From Gemmatimonas phototrophica (GTDB taxonomy: Bacteria; Latescibacterota; UBA2968; UBA8231), in NCBI GenBank assembly GCA_945861755.1, contig CAMAVQ010000024.1:1-36707 (forward strand): a DNA stretch of 36,707 bases. Direction: 5' to 3'. Under the pieces are notes generated by a model. The model saw only the letters and a list, made by a program, of their open reading frames with translations. It was not told the DNA's origin and searched no databases. This document shows, piece after piece, positions 17,352 through 24,857 of this stretch; the first letter of the stretch is position 1, and each line of letters opens with the position of its first letter. The position numbers and the translations under genes were made by a program.

Positions 17352-17438
17352 ATGACCAGCAATGATCTGTGGATTCATCCAGTTTTGCGCCAGGCCTACG
17401 TGCGGCGACCATCCATCCAGACCATTACCCGGAGCTGA
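17352..17438 (+). CDS. Possible 28-residue small ORF between hydroxylase genes
   Basis: An ATG at 17352 follows a strong SD (GGGGAG, 17341-17346, spacing 5 nt) and opens a frame ending at TGA 17436-17438, 8 nt before the next gene. The peptide (MTSNDLWIHPVLRQAYVRR then PSIQTITRS) has no recognised motif, signal or membrane segment. The good ribosome site and tight fit argue for translation. The small size and lack of homology leave it uncertain. It could be a coupling leader for the 2Fe-2S subunit or the relic of a longer gene. Confidence 0.3.
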   Translation: MTSNDLWIHPVLRQAYVRRPSIQTITRS

Positions 17439-17445
17439 TAATTAG

Positions 17446-17925
17446 ATGAGCAAGGTACACGTAACAACCCAGATCAACGGCGAAGAGGTCGAATTCCTCT
17501 GTGAGCCGCGCCAGAGCCTGCTGGAGGTGCTGCGCGAGACCCTCGGCTTCACCGGCACCAAAGAGGGCTGCAACGACGGCAATTGCGGGGCCTGCAGTGT
17601 GATTGTGGACGGGGCGCTGATCAATTCCTGTCTGGTGTTGGCCGTCGAGGCCCAGGACAAGCAGATCACCACCGTCGAAGGGCTGGCCAACCCGGCCGGG
17701 TTACATCCCCTGCAGCGCAAGTTCCTGGAGCACGCCGGTCTGCAGTGCGGCATCTGCACGCCCGGTTTCCTGGTGGCAGCCAAGGCCCTGCTCGATCAGA
17801 ATCCCGATCCCACCGAGCACCAGGTGCGCCATTGGCTGGCCGGCAACCTGTGCCGCTGCACCGGGTACGACAAGATCGTCCGCGCCGTGCTCGACGCGGC
17901 CCAGACCATGCGCACCAGCGCCTGA
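17446..17925 (+). CDS. Molybdenum hydroxylase 2Fe-2S (small) subunit
   Basis: 159 aa, the usual size. The N-terminal plant-ferredoxin-like domain binds one cluster through C42, C47, C50 and C62 (CNDGNCGAC). The C-terminal helical domain binds the second through C101, C104, C136 and C138 (QCGICTPG and LCRCTGY). All eight ligands are present, so it should be functional. It passes electrons from the Moco subunit to the FAD subunit. An SD (CGGAG) lies 10 nt before the ATG. The gene ends 19 nt before the large subunit. Confidence 0.96.
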   Translation: MSKVHVTTQINGEEVEFLCEPRQSLLEVLRETLGFTGTKEGCNDGNCGACSVIVDGALINSCLVLAVEAQDKQITTVEGLANPAGLHPLQRKFLEHAGLQCGICTPGFLVAAKALLDQNPDPTEHQVRHWLAGNLCRCTGYDKIVRAVLDAAQTMRTSA

Positions 17926-17944
17926 GCCAGCGAGGAGGAAGCCC

Positions 17945-20215
17945 ATGTTGACCACCAACGGCACCCACTACAAGGTCATCGGCACCCGCCCCATCCGCCA
18001 CGACGGGACCGACAAAGTCGTCGGCCGGGCGGTGTACGGGGGCGATGTGCGCTTGCCCGGCATGCTCTATGGCCAGGTGCTGCGCAGTCCCCATGCCCAC
18101 GCCCGGATCCGCAGCATCGACACCTCCAAGGCTGAGGCCCTGCCGGGGGTGCGCGCCGTGACCACGGCCGCAGATTTCCCCTCCACTGCGGACAGGCGCA
18201 TGGACCTGGGCGAGGAGGTGGTCAGCCTCAAGTATCTGCGCGAAAATATCCTGGCTTCCCACAAGGTGGTGTACAAGGGCCAGGCCGTGGCCGGGGTGGC
18301 CGCCATCGACATCCACACTGCCGAAGAAGCCTTGGCCCTGATCCAGGTCGACTACGAGGTGCTCAGCCCGGTGGTCGAGGTGCGCCAGGCCATGCAGGAA
18401 GGGGCGCCCCTCTTACACGAGACCGTGACCACCAAGGAGTTGGGCGAGGACACTGGCCGCAAGAGCAATATCGCCAGCCACCTGCACCACCAGGTGGGCG
18501 ACTTAGCTGCGGGTTTCGCCAGCGCCGCAGTGGTGATCGAACGGGAGTTCCACACCTCTACCGTGCATCAGGGCTATATCGAGCCCCAGAATGCCACGGC
18601 CATGTGGAGCCCGGACGGCCAGCTCACCGTTTGGACCAGCACCCAGGGCGCTTTTACGGCCCGCGATCAGATCGCCGCAGTGCTGGACCACCCGGTGTCC
18701 AAGATCAAAGTCGTGCCCCAGGAGATCGGGGGCGGTTTCGGCGGCAAGATCCCCGTGTACCTGGAGCCGGTGGCGGCGCTGCTCTCGCGCAAGACCGGCC
18801 ACCCGGTAAAGCTGATCATGACCCGCTCCGATGTCTTCCAGAGCACCGGGCCCACCCCCGGCTCGTATCTCAAGATCAAGATGGGGGTGGACCAGAACGG
18901 CAAGATCGTGGCTGCCGAATCTTATATGGCCTTCGAAGCCGGCGGTTTCCCAGGCTCCGAGATCGGGGCAGCGGCCATGTGTGTGTTCGCCTGCTACGAC
19001 ATTGCCAACGCCCAGGTGGACGCCTACGACGTGGTGGTCAACAAGCCCAAGAGCGCCCCGTACCGGGCGCCTGGGGCGCCCCAGGCGGCCTTTGCCGTCG
19101 AGATCGTTGTCGACGAACTCGCCGAAAAGCTGGGCCTGGACCCCATCGACTTCCGCCTGAAAAACGCGGCCAAGGAGGGCACCCGCCGGGTGGACGGGGT
19201 GGTATTCCCGCGCATCGGCTGCGTCGAGACTCTCGAAGCCCTCAAGAACCACCCCAATTATAAGGTTCCCCTCAAGCCCAACCAGGGCCGCGGGGTGGCC
19301 CTCGGCTATTGGTTCAATATCGGCTTTAGGTCCAGCGTCAGCGCCAGCGTCAACGAGGACGGCACTGTCAACCTGGTCGAGGGTTCCACCGACATCGGCG
19401 GCAGCCGCACCTCCATCGCCATGCAGTTCGCCGAGGTGTTGGGTCTGGCCGCCGAGGATGTCAACCCAGCGGTGGTGGACACCAATTCCATCGGCTACAC
19501 CGACGTGACCGGCGGCAGCCGCGTGACCTACGCCACCGGCTGGGCGGCGTACGAGGCGGCCCAGGACGTCAAGGCCCAGATGATCGTGCGCGCCGCCATA
19601 TTGTGGGAAGTGCCCGCTGACCAGGTCGAATTCAGTGAGGGGTCCTTCCTTCACCAGACGGACAGCGACAAGCGCCTGACCTTTAAGCAACTGGCCGCCA
19701 AACTCGACGAGACCGGCGGCCCGGTGGTGGGCAAGGGCAATGTCAAACCCAACTCCGGAGTGGGCGGTTCCTTTGCCGCCAACATCGTCGACGTGGAGGT
19801 AGACCCCGAGACCGGCAAGGTGCAGGTGCTGCGCTTCACCGTGGCCCAGGACGCTGGCAAGGCCATTCACCCGGCCTATGTCGAGGGCCAAATGCAAGGT
19901 GGCTCGGTGCAGGGCATCGGCTGGGCCCTGAACGAGGAATACTGTTACAACGAGCGGGGTGAGATGGCCAATTCCAGCTATCTCGATTACCGCATCCCCA
20001 CTGCCCTAGACCTGCCCATGATCGACACCGTGATCGTGGAAGTGCCCAACCCCGGCCATCCCTTCGGGGTGCGCGGCGTGGGCGAGGCGCCCATCATCCC
20101 ACCCATGGCCGCCATCGCCAATGCCATTTACGGGGCCACGGGCGTGCGCCTCAACAAACTGCCCATGCGGCCCGACCGCGTCCTGGCCGCCACCCAGGCC
20201 CAGGCTGCCGGCTAA
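17945..20215 (+). CDS. Molybdenum hydroxylase molybdopterin-binding (large) subunit
   Basis: 756 aa, normal for xanthine dehydrogenase-family large subunits. Two Moco-binding domains follow an N-terminal Ald_Xan_dh a/b hammerhead (GRAVYGGDVRLPGMLYGQV). The GGGFGGK loop is at residues 262-268, the active-site loop PYRAPGAPQ at 372-380, and the base-catalyst Glu in GVGE is E714. The loop lacks the Cys of aerobic CO dehydrogenase (AYRCSFR), so it is unlikely to oxidise CO. An aldehyde, purine or other N-heterocycle is more likely, but the substrate cannot be assigned. An SD (GAGGAGG) precedes the ATG. A MoaD-like gene follows 4 nt after the stop. Confidence 0.93.
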   Translation: MLTTNGTHYKVIGTRPIRHDGTDKVVGRAVYGGDVRLPGMLYGQVLRSPHAHARIRSIDTSKAEALPGVRAVTTAADFPSTADRRMDLGEEVVSLKYLRENILASHKVVYKGQAVAGVAAIDIHTAEEALALIQVDYEVLSPVVEVRQAMQEGAPLLHETVTTKELGEDTGRKSNIASHLHHQVGDLAAGFASAAVVIEREFHTSTVHQGYIEPQNATAMWSPDGQLTVWTSTQGAFTARDQIAAVLDHPVSKIKVVPQEIGGGFGGKIPVYLEPVAALLSRKTGHPVKLIMTRSDVFQSTGPTPGSYLKIKMGVDQNGKIVAAESYMAFEAGGFPGSEIGAAAMCVFACYDIANAQVDAYDVVVNKPKSAPYRAPGAPQAAFAVEIVVDELAEKLGLDPIDFRLKNAAKEGTRRVDGVVFPRIGCVETLEALKNHPNYKVPLKPNQGRGVALGYWFNIGFRSSVSASVNEDGTVNLVEGSTDIGGSRTSIAMQFAEVLGLAAEDVNPAVVDTNSIGYTDVTGGSRVTYATGWAAYEAAQDVKAQMIVRAAILWEVPADQVEFSEGSFLHQTDSDKRLTFKQLAAKLDETGGPVVGKGNVKPNSGVGGSFAANIVDVEVDPETGKVQVLRFTVAQDAGKAIHPAYVEGQMQGGSVQGIGWALNEEYCYNERGEMANSSYLDYRIPTALDLPMIDTVIVEVPNPGHPFGVRGVGEAPIIPPMAAIANAIYGATGVRLNKLPMRPDRVLAATQAQAAG

Positions 20216-20219
20216 AGCC

Positions 20220-20483
20220 ATGCCCCTGGTGTGGATTCCCACCCAGTTCCAGCGCTTCACCGGGGGGCAGAGTCAGGTAAAGGTAGAAGGGGGCACGGTG
20301 CGCCAGGTGATCGACAGCCTGGAGGTGGCCTATCCGGGGATCAGGGAGCGCCTGTGCGAAGAAGGGCGGGTCCGCCCCGAGATCGCCGTGGCCGTAGACA
20401 GCGAAATCATCACCGAGGGCCTGCGCGCCCGGGTGGGACCAGAGAGCGAAGTGACCTTCCTGCCGGCCATCGCGGGGGGGTAA
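20220..20483 (+). CDS. MoaD/ThiS-family sulfur carrier protein
   Basis: 87 aa from ATG 20220, 4 nt after the large-subunit stop, so it is probably read by coupling. The beta-grasp layout is clear: VWIPTQFQRFTGGQSQVKVEG, then VRQVIDSLEVAYPGIRERL, then VTFLPAIAGG. It ends in the Gly-Gly tail that is adenylated and thiocarboxylated in MoaD/ThiS proteins. Placement as the last gene of a Moco enzyme operon suggests it supplies dithiolene sulfur for molybdopterin. A role in thiamine or tungsten cofactor synthesis is less likely. No MoaE or MoeB gene is in the window. Confidence 0.85.
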   Translation: MPLVWIPTQFQRFTGGQSQVKVEGGTVRQVIDSLEVAYPGIRERLCEEGRVRPEIAVAVDSEIITEGLRARVGPESEVTFLPAIAGG

Positions 20484-20793
20484 ACAGGAATAGAGAAGGA
20501 ACAGAGATCGAATCAAGGCCTGGCTGCCGAAAGGTGGCCGGGCTTTTTGTTTGATGAACCTGGTCGGGACTTGGGTGGTCTCGGTGGGCCAGGGCTAACC
20601 GGGTTGCTCGGCACGCTGGAATGATCTTGGGCTATTACGAGTTGCGGGGGAAGACAGGGGAGAAATTGTGCTTGATGGGGACTAGGTGAGAAGGTACCTT
20701 GGCGGGGTGTAGTGGATTATCGGTGGGTGCCGGTGGCTCAATAACAAGTTGGCGCACTTCACTCAAGAATTAACAGTGCCGGAGGTTGAAGTC
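20484..20793 (+). other. Intergenic gap with one terminator, otherwise no gene seen
   Basis: This 310-nt stretch holds the terminator at 20517-20548 and then about 245 nt with no supportable gene. Composition drops in GC towards its right end. A weak promoter-like pair (TTGATG at 20672, TACCTT at 20695, 17 nt spacing) could drive the nucleotidyltransferase. I found no tRNA, no attC core pair and no insertion-sequence ends. Confidence 0.5.
20517..20548 (+). terminator. Intrinsic terminator of the molybdenum hydroxylase operon
   Basis: A 12-bp stem (arms 20517-20528 and 20533-20544, with a few G-U pairs) closes on a GAAA tetraloop (20529-20532) and runs into TTTTT at 20544-20548. It starts 34 nt after the MoaD-like stop. 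A closely related copy lies at 22187-22220, sharing the loop, arm pattern and the TTTTTGTTTGA end. Confidence 0.85.
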
Positions 20794-20796
20794 GTG
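20781..20796 (+). promoter_or_regulatory. SD and GTG start that set the nucleotidyltransferase N-terminus
   Basis: GGAGG at 20781-20785 is followed 8 nt later by GTG at 20794. The TTG at 20749 opens the same frame but has no ribosome site. Starting at 20794 gives a protein beginning with a short helix leading into the catalytic GSRAWGF motif, as is usual in the family. Confidence 0.7.
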
Positions 20797-21564
20797 GAAG
20801 ACATCATACGCGCTCATCTCGGCAAACTAGAAGTCGACGAAAATATCAAGGTTGTTTACGCTTGCGAATCGGGTAGCCGTGCCTGGGGTTTTCCATCTGT
20901 AGACAGCGACTATGACGTGCGCTTTCTCTATATCCGGCCGGTCGAGTGGTATCTATCCATCGATGCAAAGCGTGGTGTTGTCGAGCGCCCGATCAATGAA
21001 GGCCTGGACATCACCGGATGGGATTTGAGAAAAGCCCTGCAACTTTTCCGCAAGTCTAATCCTCCACTTTTAGAGTGGCTTGGCTCACCTATCGTCTATC
21101 TCGAAAAGTATTCGGTAGCCGCTAAACTTCGGGAACTGGCTTTGGTGTATTACTCGCCGTCCGCCTGTCTATATCATTATTTTCACATGGCGCGCGGCAA
21201 CTTTCGAGATTACCTGAAGGGCGAAGCCATCTGGATCAAGAAATACTTTTACGTTTTGCGACCCGTCTTGGCGATGAACTGGATTGAAAGAGAGTTGGGT
21301 GTCGTTCCAACTGATTTCAATATCTTGGTGGAAAAGCTCGTCACTGAACCAGACCTACGGACGGAAATCTATTGTTTGCTTGCGGCAAAACGCGCCGGGG
21401 CGGAATTAGATCGGGGGCCACGAATAGAACCGATAAGCCAGTTCATTGAACGTGAACTGAAACGCTGGGAGACGCAGGAGATTGTGAACCATAAACGACT
21501 AGCGTTCACGGATAAACTTGATGACCTCTTCAGGGCAAGCCTGGCAGAAGTATGGCAGTTATAG
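20794..21564 (+). CDS. YcgL-type predicted nucleotidyltransferase
   Basis: 256 aa from the GTG at 20794 (271 aa if the TTG at 20749 is used). The polymerase-beta-fold core is seen in ESGSRAWGFPSVDSDYDVRF: GS plus two metal-binding aspartates (DYDVRF region) near residues 27-44. Later VEWYLSI, WDLRKALQLFRKSNPPLLEWL and YHYFHMARGNF are typical of the COG3541 family. The biochemical role of that family is not settled; related proteins include toxin-antitoxin-like and nucleic-acid-modifying enzymes. Base composition is visibly lower in GC than all neighbours and the gene has its own SD, pointing to horizontal acquisition. It stands alone between two related terminators. Confidence 0.85.
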   Translation: MEDIIRAHLGKLEVDENIKVVYACESGSRAWGFPSVDSDYDVRFLYIRPVEWYLSIDAKRGVVERPINEGLDITGWDLRKALQLFRKSNPPLLEWLGSPIVYLEKYSVAAKLRELALVYYSPSACLYHYFHMARGNFRDYLKGEAIWIKKYFYVLRPVLAMNWIERELGVVPTDFNILVEKLVTEPDLRTEIYCLLAAKRAGAELDRGPRIEPISQFIERELKRWETQEIVNHKRLAFTDKLDDLFRASLAEVWQL

Positions 21565-21729
21565 CGTCAGAGCGTGCGCCCAACCGCATATTGTGGCCGC
21601 CCCGCTCCGCTAACGCTTCGCGAATGGCTGAACTCAACCGTCAGGCCGCCAGCTGTGCAGCCTCTGCTTATTTTGGCTGCTTATGAAAACAAGTTCTCTG
21701 CGTCCCATTATGAAGTGGAGGAAGTTCTC

Positions 21730-22137
21730 ATGCGCATCGGCCATTGTCAGTTCGAGTCCATTCCAGGCGATTTCGAGGGCAACCTCGCCAAGGTCGTTAA
21801 GGGCCTGGAGCAGGCCGACGGCGAAAGGGTCCAGGTCGTCTGCTTCCCCGAGTGTTTCCTGACTGGATACCAGGACACCGAGGTGATGGTCCGCGCGGCG
21901 GCCTTTGCGGCGGATTCGCCGCAGATGATGAAACTCCTCGACCGGATCAGCGGCTTTCACGCGACCTGTATCGTCGGCTACAACGAACGGCGCCACCAGG
22001 AAGACTTCATCTTCGCGGACGTCGATCCCGAGATGGCCGAGGACAAGGCTTGGGGGGTCGGACGATCGCTCTGGAGTGCCCGCGAGTTCGGCAAGGCCCT
22101 GCTCGCGGTTGCCGAGCAAGCCGACGGGGAAAAGTGA
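21730..22137 (+). pseudogene. Nitrilase-superfamily remnant with in-frame internal deletion
   Basis: An ATG at 21730 after AGTGGAGGAAG opens a 135-aa frame. Residues 1-88 are a normal carbon-nitrogen hydrolase N-terminus, with the catalytic Glu (E41 in FPECFLTGY) and IVGYNERR. From about residue 90 the sequence jumps to the usual C-terminus (EDFIFADVDPEMAEDKAWGVGRSLW). About 110-150 residues expected between them, which hold the catalytic Lys and Cys, are missing, though the frame is kept. Intact family members are about 260-290 aa. It cannot be an active amidase or nitrilase by the known mechanism. It may be a decayed gene, or an assembly collapse around base 21993. An open reading upstream to 21574 adds low-quality sequence and is not supported. 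Confidence 0.75.
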
Positions 22138-22186
22138 ATCGCCATTCCGGAGCGGCGAGGGCCCGCGCAGGAGTCCCTTTATCTCA

Positions 22187-22220
22187 GGCCCTGGCCGCCG
22201 AAAGGCAGCCGGGCCTTTTT
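22187..22220 (+). terminator. Intrinsic terminator, second copy of the GAAA-loop type
   Basis: GC-rich arms (22187-22199 and 22204-22215, one mismatch and one bulge) enclose a GAAA loop (22200-22203) and are followed by TTTTT at 22216-22220. It ends transcription from the nitrilase remnant before the convergent oxidoreductase gene. It shares loop, arm pattern and the TTTTTGTTTGA end with the terminator at 20517. Confidence 0.8.
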
Positions 22221-22271
22221 GTTTGAGCAGATGCGAGGTAACGACGGTCAGCGTGAGAGGCGCGCTCGCTT

Positions 22272-23276
22272 TTAGAACTGCACCTCGCGCAACCCTTCGT
22301 CGGCGGCCCGCTGAATCTGCAGGGCCAGACTCGCGGCCTTGAGCACCGCCGTGGTGTCCAGTTCCGCCGGCTCGCCGGCCAGGTCGGCGAGGAAATCCTG
22401 TAAATAACCGCCCTCGCGCGCTGGCGGCAGGGGCAGGGTGCGCAGTTGCGCGTCGCCGGCCAGGGCCAGGCTGAGTTGCGTCGCCGTGGCCGCAGTCTCG
22501 GCCACTCCCTCCCTTCCCCATAGGGTCAGCCGCCAATACAGGGGCAGCGAGTACCCCGCCCGATCCGGCGAAAAGTAGGACACATCGCCGATCACCCCGC
22601 AGCCCCCACCCATGGTCAGCATCACCTGGGCCCCATCGCGAAAATGGGGAAACTGGGGCACAAAGGCATTCCAACTGCGGGCCGCGTTGATCGCCGTAAA
22701 CTCCAGGCCGGTGATCCAGGGCAGGGCGTCAAAGGCGTGGATGCCGATGTCGTTGAGCGTGCCCCCGTGTTTGCCCGGCTCGAAGTACCAGGAAGGCCGC
22801 GAGCCCAGCATCAGCGGATGCTGGCCGCCAAAGGCGATGGCATGGATCTGCCCCAGTGCCCCCTCCCGCACCAGGGCGCGCAGCCCCAGGGCCCAGGCCG
22901 AATCGCGCATAGTCAACATACAGCCCACCTTCAACCCACCTGCCCGCGCCAGCGCTTCGATCTGGTCCAGATCGGCCAGGCTGGTACACAGCGGCTTGTC
23001 GCTGATCACATGCCGGCCTCCTTTGAGCGCCGCGATGGCCAGGCTGCCCCGCCGGGCGTAGTAGTCGCCGATGGCCACCGCCTCGCATTCCACCTCGGCC
23101 AGCATCTGCTCGCAGGCCTCGTGGGTGAACCGCACCCGCCCGGCCAGGGCCTGGCGCGTGGCAACATCGTCCTCGGCAGCGGCCACCACTTCGATGGCGG
23201 CACTGCGGCTGGCCAGCTCGTACAGGCTGAGGATATGGCCGTGGCGGAAACCTGCAAAGGCCAGTTTCAAAGGCAT
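22272..23276 (-). CDS. Gfo/Idh/MocA-family oxidoreductase
   Basis: 334 aa from ATG 23276, chosen because GGAG lies upstream at normal spacing and the Rossmann strand begins immediately (KLAFAGFRHGHI). The open frame back to 23387 passes through a large hairpin and is unlikely to be translated. The N-terminal NAD(P) domain has the EKP-type motif as SDKPL (Asp for Glu). The C-terminal domain has GGTLNDIGIHAFDAL with the usual Asp/His pair. The family carries out NAD(P)-dependent oxidation or reduction of sugars and related polyols in the cytoplasm; the substrate is unknown. It is a single gene, divergent from the operon at 23484 and convergent with the nitrilase remnant. Confidence 0.9.
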   Translation of the reverse strand: MPLKLAFAGFRHGHILSLYELASRSAAIEVVAAAEDDVATRQALAGRVRFTHEACEQMLAEVECEAVAIGDYYARRGSLAIAALKGGRHVISDKPLCTSLADLDQIEALARAGGLKVGCMLTMRDSAWALGLRALVREGALGQIHAIAFGGQHPLMLGSRPSWYFEPGKHGGTLNDIGIHAFDALPWITGLEFTAINAARSWNAFVPQFPHFRDGAQVMLTMGGGCGVIGDVSYFSPDRAGYSLPLYWRLTLWGREGVAETAATATQLSLALAGDAQLRTLPLPPAREGGYLQDFLADLAGEPAELDTTAVLKAASLALQIQRAADEGLREVQF

Positions 23277-23307
23277 AGGTCGTGCTCCATGTTGGGCGCC
23301 TGCCGCA

Positions 23308-23343
23308 GGCCCTGGGACCCGGCGATTGCCGGGTCCCAGGGCC
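23308..23343. repeat. Perfect 16-bp inverted repeat with 4-nt loop in divergent intergenic region
   Basis: Arms at 23308-23323 and 23328-23343 are perfectly complementary, almost all G/C, around GATT. No T-run follows on either strand, so it is not a standard terminator. A smaller palindrome (GCCTG, CCG, CAGGC, 23298-23310) overlaps the arm nearest the oxidoreductase start by 3 nt, so the two hairpins cannot both form fully. On the minus strand this lies in the 5' leader, about 30 nt before the start codon. It could be a REP-like element, an RNA stability hairpin or an attenuator-type switch. Confidence 0.6.
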
Positions 23344-23483
23344 GGAAGCACCGGTTCGAATATATCCCCCTGCGGCAATGCGCTCAAGCGTACTTGCCGC
23401 CCCCGGCCTTGGCTCTTAAGTTTGGGTTACCCCTCTGTTTCGCTGCCCCGCGCAACTCCCCTGCCTTCACCTGACCAACCGCC

Positions 23484-24332
23484 GTGGATTTTAATCGCAC
23501 TGCCGTGATCGGTGCCGGTGCCATGGGCTGCGGCATCGCCCAGGTCCTGATCACCTCCGGTCTAGAGGTATGCCTGTACGACGCCGACCCCGCCGCTCTC
23601 CAGCGCGGCCTGGACCGCATCGCCGGGCGCCTGAGCCGCCAGCAGGAAAAGGGCGAAATAAGCGCCGCTGCCTGCGCCCAATCTCTCCAGCGCCTGAGGC
23701 CCATCGCCGAGTGGACCGCCTTGGCCACCGTGGACCTGGCCATCGAGGCGGTGCCCGAAAAACTGGCGCTCAAGCAGGAGGTTTTCGCCCTGCTCGACAC
23801 CCATTGCCCCAGGGAGGCGGTGCTGGCCAGCAACACCTCGGGCCTGGATGTGGAGGCCCTAGCCCTGGTCACCAGCCGGCCCGACCGCGTGCTTGGCCTG
23901 CACTTCTTCAACCCACCTCCGCTCATGCCCCTGGTCGAACTGGTGCGCACCCCGCACACCGACCCCAAAGTCCTGGCGGCGGTGGAAGGGCTGGCCCTGC
24001 GCCTGGGCAAGGTCCCCATCGCGGTGCGCAACCGCCCCGGCTTTGTGGTCAACCGCATCCTCTTCCCCATGATCAACGAGGCCATCTTTGCCCTGGCCGA
24101 AGGTGTGGCCTCGGCCGCCGATATCGACCGGGCCATACAACTGGGCGCCAGCCATCCCCTAGGTCCCCTGGCCCTGGCCGACTTCGTCGGCCTGGACGTG
24201 ACCCTCGATATCCTCGAGTCTTTTGCCGAACGTTTTGGCGACCCCAAGTACCAGCCTTGTCCCCTGCTGCGGCAAATGGTGGACCGGGGCGAACTGGGCC
24301 GCAAGACCGGCAAGGGATTTTTCGGGTACTGA
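23484..24332 (+). CDS. 3-hydroxyacyl-CoA dehydrogenase (3-hydroxybutyryl-CoA dehydrogenase type)
   Basis: 282 aa from a GTG start, the typical length of single-domain 3-hydroxybutyryl-CoA dehydrogenases. The NAD-binding GAGAMGCGI is at residues 10-18. The catalytic dyad H140 (GLHFFNPP) and E152 (PLVELV) is intact. The C-terminal dimer domain ends [14 protein letters not shown], a family hallmark. Reaction: NAD(P)-dependent oxidation of 3-hydroxyacyl-CoA, or its reversal, in the cytoplasm. It lies first in a long plus-strand run and 5 nt before the NlpC/P60 gene, although its metabolic role has no clear link to the envelope genes behind it. Confidence 0.93.
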   Translation: MDFNRTAVIGAGAMGCGIAQVLITSGLEVCLYDADPAALQRGLDRIAGRLSRQQEKGEISAAACAQSLQRLRPIAEWTALATVDLAIEAVPEKLALKQEVFALLDTHCPREAVLASNTSGLDVEALALVTSRPDRVLGLHFFNPPPLMPLVELVRTPHTDPKVLAAVEGLALRLGKVPIAVRNRPGFVVNRILFPMINEAIFALAEGVASAADIDRAIQLGASHPLGPLALADFVGLDVTLDILESFAERFGDPKYQPCPLLRQMVDRGELGRKTGKGFFGY

Positions 24333-24337
24333 TTTTG

Positions 24338-24856
24338 ATGCGCGCCCGGGTCCTCACCCTCCTGCTCTTGCTGAGCGGCTGCGCCTCGGCCCCGCGCTAC
24401 ACCCTTCCCGTGCGCCCCGGAGACCGGGGCGTGACCCGCGAACTGGAAAAACGCCAGCAGGCGATGTTACACGGCGACCGCAGCCGACTGATACGGGTGG
24501 CGCAGAGTTACGTGGGGGTACCCTACCAGTGGGGCGGCAACACCCGCACCGGCATCGACTGCTCGGCCCTGACCCGAGCCATCTACCGCGAAGCCTACGG
24601 CCTGGAACTGTCGGGCAATTCCCAGCAGCTGTACCAGTTGGGCAGCAGCATCTACTCCCAGCGCCAGCTCCACCCCGGCGATCTGGTCTTCTTCCGCATC
24701 TCCTCGCAGGGGCAGGGGGTCTCCCATGTGGGGGTGTACCTGGGCAAGAACCGTTTCGCCCACGCCAGCCCCTCGATGGGCCAGGTAGTCATCGCCCCCC
24801 TCTCGGCCCCTTACTTCCAGGCGCGCTACGCCGGGGCGCGCCGCGTCCTGCGCTGA
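24338..24856 (+). CDS. NlpC/P60-family lipoprotein (cell-wall endopeptidase)
   Basis: 172 aa. The leader MRARVLTLLLLLSG followed by Cys15 is a lipobox, so it is lipid-anchored in the envelope. The NlpC/P60 fold occupies about residues 55-170, with the catalytic Cys C75 in GIDCSAL, H130 in SHVGVYLG and the third polar residue H142 in FAHAS. Known family role: hydrolysis of gamma-D-Glu-diaminopimelate or similar bonds in peptidoglycan stems. All three catalytic positions are present. It is tightly packed, with 5 nt from the preceding stop and 1 nt to the next ATG. Confidence 0.93.
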   Translation: MRARVLTLLLLLSGCASAPRYTLPVRPGDRGVTRELEKRQQAMLHGDRSRLIRVAQSYVGVPYQWGGNTRTGIDCSALTRAIYREAYGLELSGNSQQLYQLGSSIYSQRQLHPGDLVFFRISSQGQGVSHVGVYLGKNRFAHASPSMGQVVIAPLSAPYFQARYAGARRVLR

Positions 24857-24857
24857 G

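Noticed and set aside
18503-19897. 464-codon antisense ORF opposite the hydroxylase large subunit
   Set aside because: Composition-driven shadow; the sense strand shows clear Moco-binding motifs.
17945-20215. Aerobic CO dehydrogenase large subunit (coxL)
   Set aside because: The active-site loop reads PYRAPGAPQ and lacks the Cys-containing AYRCSFR motif of true CO dehydrogenases.
21565-21729. Possible integron attC site after the nucleotidyltransferase (GCCCAAC near 21580)
   Set aside because: No matching GTTRRRY core within reach and no attC-like extended pairing; no integrase seen. A small GCAGCC/GGCTGC repeat at 21657-21680 is too short to interpret.
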